A stretch of 64,000 bases of DNA, from the NCBI GenBank assembly GCA_030142905.1, contig JASJOG010000278.1:186001-250000 (forward strand), in the 5' to 3' direction. Below the pieces are notes generated by a model. The model was not told the origin of the DNA, made no database searches, and saw only the letters and a program-made list of their open reading frames with translations. The stretch comes from Heliopora coerulea (taxonomy: Eukaryota; Cnidaria; Anthozoa; Scleralcyonacea; Helioporidae). Both the position numbers and the translations under genes were made by a program. Shown here in pieces: positions 57,301 to 64,000 of this stretch. Position 1 is the first letter of the stretch, and each line of letters starts with the position of its first letter.

Positions 57301-59818
57301 AAGCATCCACAGTAATTCACTTAAATTTACCTTCCCAGGTTACACGCTTGTTTTAATTCTGTAATTAAACGGAATATATAATTTTTTTATATATTTTTAA
57401 TCACCTTTAGTTAAATGCACAATTGTGCATGATTAATGACACCCATAAATTGTATTTCATAACCTAATTAACAAATTGAAATCTTAACAAATTGACGTCA
57501 TATTAACAAAACGATAAACAGGAAGATTGTTATATGAGTATCATTCAGCCACAATTATATAGACATCTGCTAACTCATCCAATTAAAAGTTATGCATAGA
57601 ATCAGGTTACAGTTCCCTGATCCAATATGACGCCAACAAAAGAGTTTTGTTTCCTTTAAGTACGTCGTTATTTTAAAGTCATCAACTCTTGGCGACGTCA
57701 TTCAATACCATAACCACGTGTCTACTCTTTCAGTTTGTCGGCATGCATAAAACTTGATAAGTTGTTGGACAAAATTTCCATCCGGGGTTTCTTTCTACTG
57801 TATATCTATTTATGGTGTAATTCTTTAAATCTTCCAACTCTGTTAATTTTCCAACAGATTTTTTCAAAACTATTCATGCACTATATGTCAGTGCCCAGCT
57901 CAAAATTTTCTAGGGCAAAACTAAATCGAAATCAGAAAAGCAAGGAACATTAAAATAAGTTGACTAACGTTTCGTTGCGTGCGTGCATCATCTGTAAAGT
58001 GATATATGGTTGACGTAGAAAAACATAGATCTGTTTACACGAGCCGATACTAATGGCGGATACAGTTTTGTAAGCGTTATCCATTTGTCACCACGAGAAA
58101 TCGGTATTTTACTCATAAACATTAGAGGTACACGACGACTGTACGATAAAGCACATATGTTTCTGTAATTACACACCTGTGTAAGTTCCGGCAATTTTGG
58201 TGATCATACAATTTCCACTGGGATTCCTGCCACAAACATCAAGTCTCATTGCCAAGCCTTGGTAGGCATATCTGTTACTGTTGTTGGGTTGCCACTAAAA
58301 GTCATTTGATCAAATACGACGTTAACTTACTTCATTTCGTGCTGAGACATATGCACAGTTCCTTAATACAAATTATGAAGCACGGCTTCCAAGCAATCAT
58401 CACGATCGTGTGAATATTGGGCTGTACAAGATGTTTGTGGTTTTTACGAGATTATGAGAATGTCTTGCCCGCAGTGATAACAACATATATTTATATTTTC
58501 ATCTTCATGATATCAAGACATGTTAGTGATTATGATTCTCAAGTCAAGACGTAATGATCGTGATTATCATTAACGTACAATGCAAAAATCTTTATCATAC
58601 CTCAAGTCTATACGTTCCATTAGAAGTGCTTATCAGAGTAATTTTTATATTGACTTGAATCCACTCGTTTTCACCAGGATATTTGACGTATGGAATGATA
58701 CCAAGACAACTTTCGTCAATGTCCGCTTGAAGACCAGATACACGGTCATTTCTTGCCAAATCAATGATAACAGGTCTTCGAATTTTACCTTGGTGGCTAA
58801 TTTTGAAGCTAGTGCAGCCTAAACAAACGAATTATAGAAAAAAGTAATAGCGGTATAATAAATACTCTATTATTGCAACGAAGCAGAAGTTTGCCAATGG
58901 CCAAGTTCAAGATATGTATCAATGTATCACTATCAATGTCTACCAAAATCACCAAATAAACAAGCTAATAACGCCTTAATTACCATCCACTGGATATAAT
59001 AGTTAATCCTATTTTAGTATTTGAGAAGGTGTGACTTATGTTAGTAGCTGCGCATTTAAATAAGTAACGAGTTTCAATGCATAGGCTTTTATATCGGGAC
59101 ACACATATATAGTATTTTACAAGGTATAATACAATGTTTAAATTAATAAGGCTAAAGGCTACAGACGGGTTTTTCACATATAACACAGTTCACAGAAAAC
59201 GATCGTATGGAATGGAAATGACGTTTTGTAAACATTTTCATACGTCCAGAAAACATCGAACTTATAACCTTCGTGAACGAGATGCATAACGTATCAACCT
59301 ACTGGATAGTCAGTGACAGGTCTGTTCGCGAATTCTCACGTATGGGATTAAATTAAAGTTGCAAGATCTTCTCATTCAATGGTTGTAGTTTCTTACCATC
59401 CACCAGACTGTCAAAAAGTTCTACTGAGAATATGAACGGGTCTGAGAACTTCCACTCGCATCATATCATGACATTGACGAACAACCATCTCACGATTTAC
59501 ATTACATAAAGTAATTTTACGAGTACCTTCGTGGTTGTGGCCATGCCATATACACCCTGACTTTCCTGGTTCATATTTAAAACGCCTATTAACAAATGGA
59601 TCAGCATACATGACATAGTTAGGCCTACACTGACAACTGCACAATCTTGCGTCATTTCCATACGGGTCTGCGTTTAGGTTGTTGCAAAAGTTTCTCGTGT
59701 TTCGTGTACAGCTAGAGAACTGAATCAGGTCGTTTGTATCTCGAGTAATTGTCACCATGGCTGATACACCGTTCGTCGAACAACCAGTAACTATCCAGAA
59801 AAATATCACCGAAATCAT
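53777..59818 (-). CDS. G6: FN2-domain type I receptor with truncated C terminus
   Basis: Nine exons: 59818-59527, 58818-58601, 58294-58177, 57124-56942, 56755-56488, 55891-55836, 55113-54833, 54758-54600, 53818-53777, summing to 1617 nt (538 residues). Ectodomain as G5: signal peptide MISVIFFWIVTGC, Cys module ending GHNHEG, SCLGIIPYVKYPG, YQGLAMRLDVCG, KIAGTYTG, FN2. The stalk is the shortest of the FN2 members. Helix LILGIVVGLLVLLIIAVVTL, then VCIRRRKTR. Tail sites: SYITRH, TNYSLIVTL, GYVDLQ, WVYVEANPLYIT. The last exon ends YTDMSGRL, 24 codons before the paralogues' natural end. If exon 8 were not spliced, the chain would end VRQ at a TGA (54588-54590). Confidence 0.87.
54094..54480. repeat. 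(GAT)n trinucleotide tract
   Basis: About 390 bp of GATGAT/AATGAT with interruptions, in G6 intron 8. Long Met-rich or Ile-rich ORFs across it are artefacts. Confidence 0.95.
55955..56200. repeat. CTGTC-rich tract in G6 intron between membrane exon and exon 6
   Basis: CTGTCTGTC-type repeats with C/T-rich filler, at the same intron position as in G4, G5 and G7. Confidence 0.8.
56488..56755 (-). CDS. G6 stalk plus transmembrane exon
   Basis: Phase 1 to 2, 268 nt. A short Ser/Thr/Pro stalk (ARTSSTPLTGPFSSSKSPVQ...) precedes SLILGIVVGLLVLLIIAVVT and LVCIRRRKTR. Confidence 0.9.
56942..57124 (-). CDS. G6 FN2-domain exon
   Basis: Phase 1 to 1: KCTRRTVDGRCCVFPFLLNG, YKDC, PWC, VCAG. The same 183-nt length as in G4 and G5. 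Confidence 0.92.
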
Positions 59819-62214
59819 GTTGATGGAAACTTAAGTCTCACTGTTTGGTCGAAGATGTCGAAGTGCTCAGTTCTTCTCAGTACTCCCAAATTAAGAATAC
59901 CGTGACAATATCAATTAACCTCAAACGTCCTGACTCCGAGTTCTCTAATATAGTCAACGTTTCCCAAGCTATCTTTCATTAATAAGGTAAGAATCTATCA
60001 AATAACAGTTCGCAAGGATAGACGGATCTTGTTGAGCAATACGAAATCACAATTCGAAATATTACACAACTACAACACATTTCAAGCATTCGAGTGAAGA
60101 ATAAGATATCGGTCCAACTAGAAGCACACGGTTTTAGAATTTCGAGGCAGATAGCATATTCCTCATTTCGTTATTTGTCTCAGTTTATAGCAATGTACAT
60201 AATCAAGACAAATACACGAGCGTAACACTGAAAACGACTCCGTTAAAGAGGTTTGCTTTTCTAGAGTTGAAACAATGATTTGATGGGTTACTTTTTCACA
60301 ATCATTCTTAGGGTAAACATGAAGAGATAATTTCCCGATTTTTCAATTTGGCGAAATTCAGCAGAAAAATGCTTGACGTGAGCGGACAAGAAAGAAGCGA
60401 ACAAAACCATAATCCTTTGCGTGCAGTAAACGCTGTATATCTTGCTGAATCAATGTCGGTACGTGACAACTCTAGAAGTCGTGTATATCTTCGAGATTAT
60501 CATGTAATAACGAATTGATGCTTTATTTATTAGTTTTGTAAAATATTTATCGAGACAAATTAGAACTTTTATTGCGTTTTCTCACAAATAATCAGCGATC
60601 TTAAGAAACAAATTTGCTTTGGAGATATCAAAGTGATTCTAAATCCATCTCATGGAAACTTGAGTTACCATAAGCGTCAATCAAACGAAGCTCTTCCTTG
60701 TACCGCTTGGACCTTCATCCACTCGCGAACCCAAATACTGTGACTTCTGTGTCTTCCTCGCACTTTTCTGAAGATACATCAGATGAACGGTGATGGAATG
60801 GAATCAGTCACCACGTCTTTGTTCTAGATTTTTCACCAAGTGGCAAATCATCCAACGGTATCAGGAACTTGGCTTCGGGTTCGAACATGTTTTCCAAAAC
60901 TTGGCCGGTTCATATTTTACCGGTTGATTCTTCACTTGGCTTTATCTCTGGTTAATGTTTGTATATTCCTTTCAAATCAACAATTAGGTTCATTATTATC
61001 ACAAGTTTGTCGTTCTAAAATTCAGATTTGTCTTATAGACTGAATACATTTGCCTTAAATGAGAAGGACATTACAATGATACAGTTATAGAAGAAATTCC
61101 AGTCGAAGAAAATAATAATGCACTTAACTGACTTATATTTTTACTGTAGTAGCTTATTTCTTCAAAGAATCCCAAGGAAATATTTACAAATGTCAAAAAT
61201 AACTTCATTGATGTTAAGAATACGGCTGAAGACACCAGACATGCCACGAATAACTTAAAATTAAGACACAGCCATGAGATGGGATCAACTCTGGAATGAC
61301 CCACAAACAGATCACTTAAGGAAAATTTTCCATTTCAGAGCCTCTAAATTTCTTAATAAGGCATCTCAGGTACTCTAAAAATACCAGTCAATGACTAAGT
61401 AAAGGTCACTATCTCATTTCTTTAAGTTTCTTTCTATAAGGATTTTTGTGGACGAATAATGATTTGTAGATAGGGAAAACTAGACAATCACTACTACTTC
61501 ACCACTTGGTGGCGCTATTGAATTAAAATGGATTTCAAAAATGTAAAACTGAAATAGGATTTAAGCGCATAGCTTTAGTTTGAGCTGGCGTGTATACCCG
61601 AAAGACAAAGGTGGCTTGATTCATTTAGTGCTGACGAGAACCACTGGAAGAAAAATTTCCCGATTGCCCAACTGTCCAAGAATGAGCATCTAGATTAGTG
61701 GGCGCGTGTACATTGTATTGGCGTAACCTAACCTTATGACAGACCAAGACTATCCTTTGACTAAGTACTAAATAGCATGTAGACTAAGGTCATATTACGA
61801 TATTCATGAGGTTCTCTTATTTAACTGGTAACAAAATTTTGTTAGAATTTTTTTTGCCTTAAAAGGTTACGTCTGTTCCACTCGAATCTCACGATAAGCC
61901 TTGCCAGAATTCTTGATAAGTTCCTCAAATGTCCAAAATAGTATGTTGTTTTCAAATAACGACCCAAACACCTGTTTGCTTGGAGCCTCAGTGAGCAAAT
62001 TAGCAATGTTCTAAATGCTTCAAAAATTTCATAACACTTCGGTAATACGCATTCTCAAACTCACGGCACACTTCCAGTCGCTACTGCTAAAAGTATGCAA
62101 AACTGCAGACCAAAATTGGTCTTGATGTATTAAAACAATTGCAAATGAAGTCAACAGACGTAAAGCCCAGAATCATTTCGCGTCTGCTTCACAAAAAAAT
62201 TGTAGACTGCAGTA
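59819..62214. other. Intergenic region G6-G7
   Basis: About 2.4 kb, no exon or obvious repeat recognised. The first 100 bp align loosely with the sequence upstream of G5. Confidence 0.5.
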
Positions 62215-62316
62215 CTAAAGGCCCTTATCTGTGGCTTTTGGGATGCCTTAAACATTCATGGACGAAATCGTCTCAGACGGTTCCTCGTAAATCTGTTCAT
62301 GTTGGCTTTGAGCCGC
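62215..62316 (-). CDS. G7 terminal exon; stop codon at the YxVP tyrosine
   Basis: The translated part (62316-62248) is 22 residues including QIYEEP. Past the TAA the same frame reads GIPKATDKGL to a TAG (62215-62217). It aligns without gaps to the last 11 codons of G5 (GAT/GTC/CCA... ACA GAT AAG). The codon equivalent to Tyr of YDVP is TAA here. Confidence 0.8.
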
Positions 62317-63719
62317 CTACAAAAACGAAAAAATTAAATACCTTCAAACTGATTATAACGTACGATAATGGTCAGTGAAAATATACAAATATTTAAGAGA
62401 GAACAGGAATATAAGACGAACGACGTCCGTAGTAAATGGGTTGATAATAACAACATCAACAGTGTACTGTTGTTCACCTGGTGAACACATTTATAATCTG
62501 AGGAACATTAATGATTTGGACCAAAACGGGGATCAATCGTTGTCTTACATTTTGTTCACTATTTGTGCTGTACACAGGATTCGCTTCAACAAAAGCTACA
62601 TCGTTGTCCACTGGTTCTGGATTCCTTAAAGGATCATTATCACGCTCCAGGACAGAATAAACATGATTTAGCGGATCGTTAATTGGCAGAGAGGGTCTGT
62701 TTTCAGTCTAAATTAAAAAAACATATCACAAACTTACAGACTCTGCTGAAAATAGAAACCGTCATGGATCAAAAGAAACATTTGGTATGCTGGGGACGGG
62801 TACTGAGCTGGGTATTTTTTCCAGGAGGACTGTGTGACCATCGATTTAACGCTTGTTATCCATAAAGTAATTTTCCAATGAGCATATAGAGAAATAGATT
62901 ACTTATAAGGCGGGGCTCCAACGTGTCTTGAGATGGATGATCGGTAAGACTCCACGTCACGTATTACCGACCTATGAAAGAACACGGCCCTCAAATAATC
63001 AATCACCAGAATCCACATTCGAAGAATCAGATAGTTTGGTCTTAAGGAGCAACCTGTCGGTCAAAGCGATATGTGAAAGGGCGGGGAGGTATCGCAAGAG
63101 CACAATGGGTAATTCGGGTACAGTAAGGATCAAGAAAGGATACCAGAGAGGAACACATTTTACCCAGGCAACAAGATTGGAAATTGAATTACCTTTGTTT
63201 TTCTGGGAAGTGTCGCAATCAAAGAATAATCCGCTTCCGGCATGTTGTAAACTGGAGCAGGTTGAAATTCGGGAACATTTTCTGTGACCGTATCATAAAA
63301 GTGAGTGTTGCTAGATTTTATTTTCGCCGGTACTGAACTCGAGAGATTCTTGCGGCTACATTTAGAGAAAGCTTCATCGCTTGATCTGTCCATAGTTTTC
63401 GGAGAATTATCAGTGACGGTGTCGTAAGACGCTACCATGAAATAACAGAAATTATAAACGGTAGAAATGGATAGAAATCTTAGGATTTTAACAAACTATT
63501 TCTAGAGTTCATTGAATTCAAGTCTTTGTTTTCTCAAATGCTTGATGGGATTTGAACCTAGTTGAGCAGGAAAGAAACAGGATGATAGTTTTTCAATTCT
63601 TTGTTCGGTGATTCAGAAAAAGGAGCCGTGTTAATAGATGCACTCGGTCCTGATGATAAATGCTCTTACCTTCAAGAAAACCATCATTACGAGTTCCGAT
63701 GCTCTTTTTATTAATATTT
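62248..63719 (-). CDS. G7: 3' cytoplasmic exons of a receptor entering from the right edge
   Basis: Four exons: 63719-63670 (juxtamembrane, NINKKSIGTRNDGFLE), 63431-63193, 62707-62549, 62316-62248. Lengths and phases (2-1, 1-0, 0-0) equal exons 6-9 of G5 and G6, so the membrane exon and ectodomain must lie beyond 64000. Tail tyrosines: ASYDTV, HFYDTV, PVYNMP, ADYSLIAT, HVYSVLE, NPVYST and QIYEEP. It is the most tyrosine-rich of the G4-G7 tails. The last exon ends MNV at a TAA that aligns with the terminal tyrosine codon of G5. Confidence 0.85.
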
Positions 63720-63904
63720 CTAGGAAAATAAACGATTAAATAAGAATTCATTGCAATGAGGTAGCTGAAGCGTCTTCCTTTCCGAAGAAGAAAATTCTTC
63801 ATTCTGATTAACTGTCACGACTTGATTGGAATCTGAGCCTACATCGTCGGGTTAAGATAGGACTTTGAATCCCGCTCAAATCAACTCATGAAATCAACGA
63901 TTTG

Positions 63905-64000
63905 TCTGTGTACCTATCTGTCTGTCTGTTAGTCCTCCTGTCTTTAGGTTTATCTCCGCCTTTATATAAGTCTGTCTTTCTGTCTGCTTTTGCGCGTATC
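63905..64000. repeat. CTGTC-rich tract at right edge (G7 intron)
   Basis: CTGTCTGTCTG-type repeat immediately upstream of the G7 juxtamembrane exon. The position matches G4-G6 and predicts the G7 membrane exon a few hundred bases beyond the window. Confidence 0.75.

Overview
This is an intron-rich, visibly AT-rich animal nuclear sequence. It is not prokaryotic: coding segments are short exons bounded by GT/AG sites, with long introns full of microsatellites and small foldback transposons. The gene style, the FN2 modules and the repeat content suggest a cnidarian, most likely an anthozoan (coral or sea anemone). That assignment is inference.

The window is almost entirely one tandem family of single-pass type I membrane receptors, named G1-G7 from left to right. 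I rebuilt the exons by hand from splice sites, reading phases and paralogue alignment. Layout: a retroelement-like ORF tail (2-337, +); G1 (1160-2249, -, 5' exons only); G2 (4076-17453, +), head to head with G1; a 2.6-kb convergent gap; then five genes in the same orientation on the minus strand: G3 (20092-27686), G4 (34086-42385), G5 (44362-51222), G6 (53777-59818) and G7 (62248-63719, continuing past the right edge). For G2-G6 the exon lengths sum to exact multiples of three, giving about 656, 614, 868 (or 790), 577 and 538 residues.

The shared plan is: exon 1, signal peptide plus a Cys-rich module (often ending NHEG); exon 2, a roughly 72-residue module with two cysteines; exon 3, a roughly 39-residue module starting with Trp and ending KxxGTYTG; exon 4, a fibronectin type II (FN2) domain, absent from G2; exon 5, a Ser/Thr/Pro stalk plus transmembrane helix; exon 6, a short juxtamembrane exon; exons 7-9, a tail with DYxxI, FYDT, NPLY and YxVP tyrosine motifs. 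Exon phases are 1,0,1,1,2,1,0,0. The N-terminal modules (exons 1-3) match no family I can name.

The members differ mainly in stalk and tail. G4 carries six tandem Ser/Thr exons, one of which appears to have lost its splice donor. G3 stops five residues after its membrane helix. The C-terminal YxVP tyrosine is intact only in G5: it is Phe in G4, a stop codon in G7, and lies behind an earlier stop in G6. G2 has an unrelated tail of roughly 250 residues with YEEP and YDLP motifs, and a Glu inside its membrane helix. This resembles a fast-evolving paired-receptor locus of the kind used in innate immunity or self/non-self recognition, but no function is proven by the sequence.

Gene-free stretches hold microsatellites and several non-autonomous elements: two with hAT-like 8-bp target duplications, one mariner-like, and several foldbacks.
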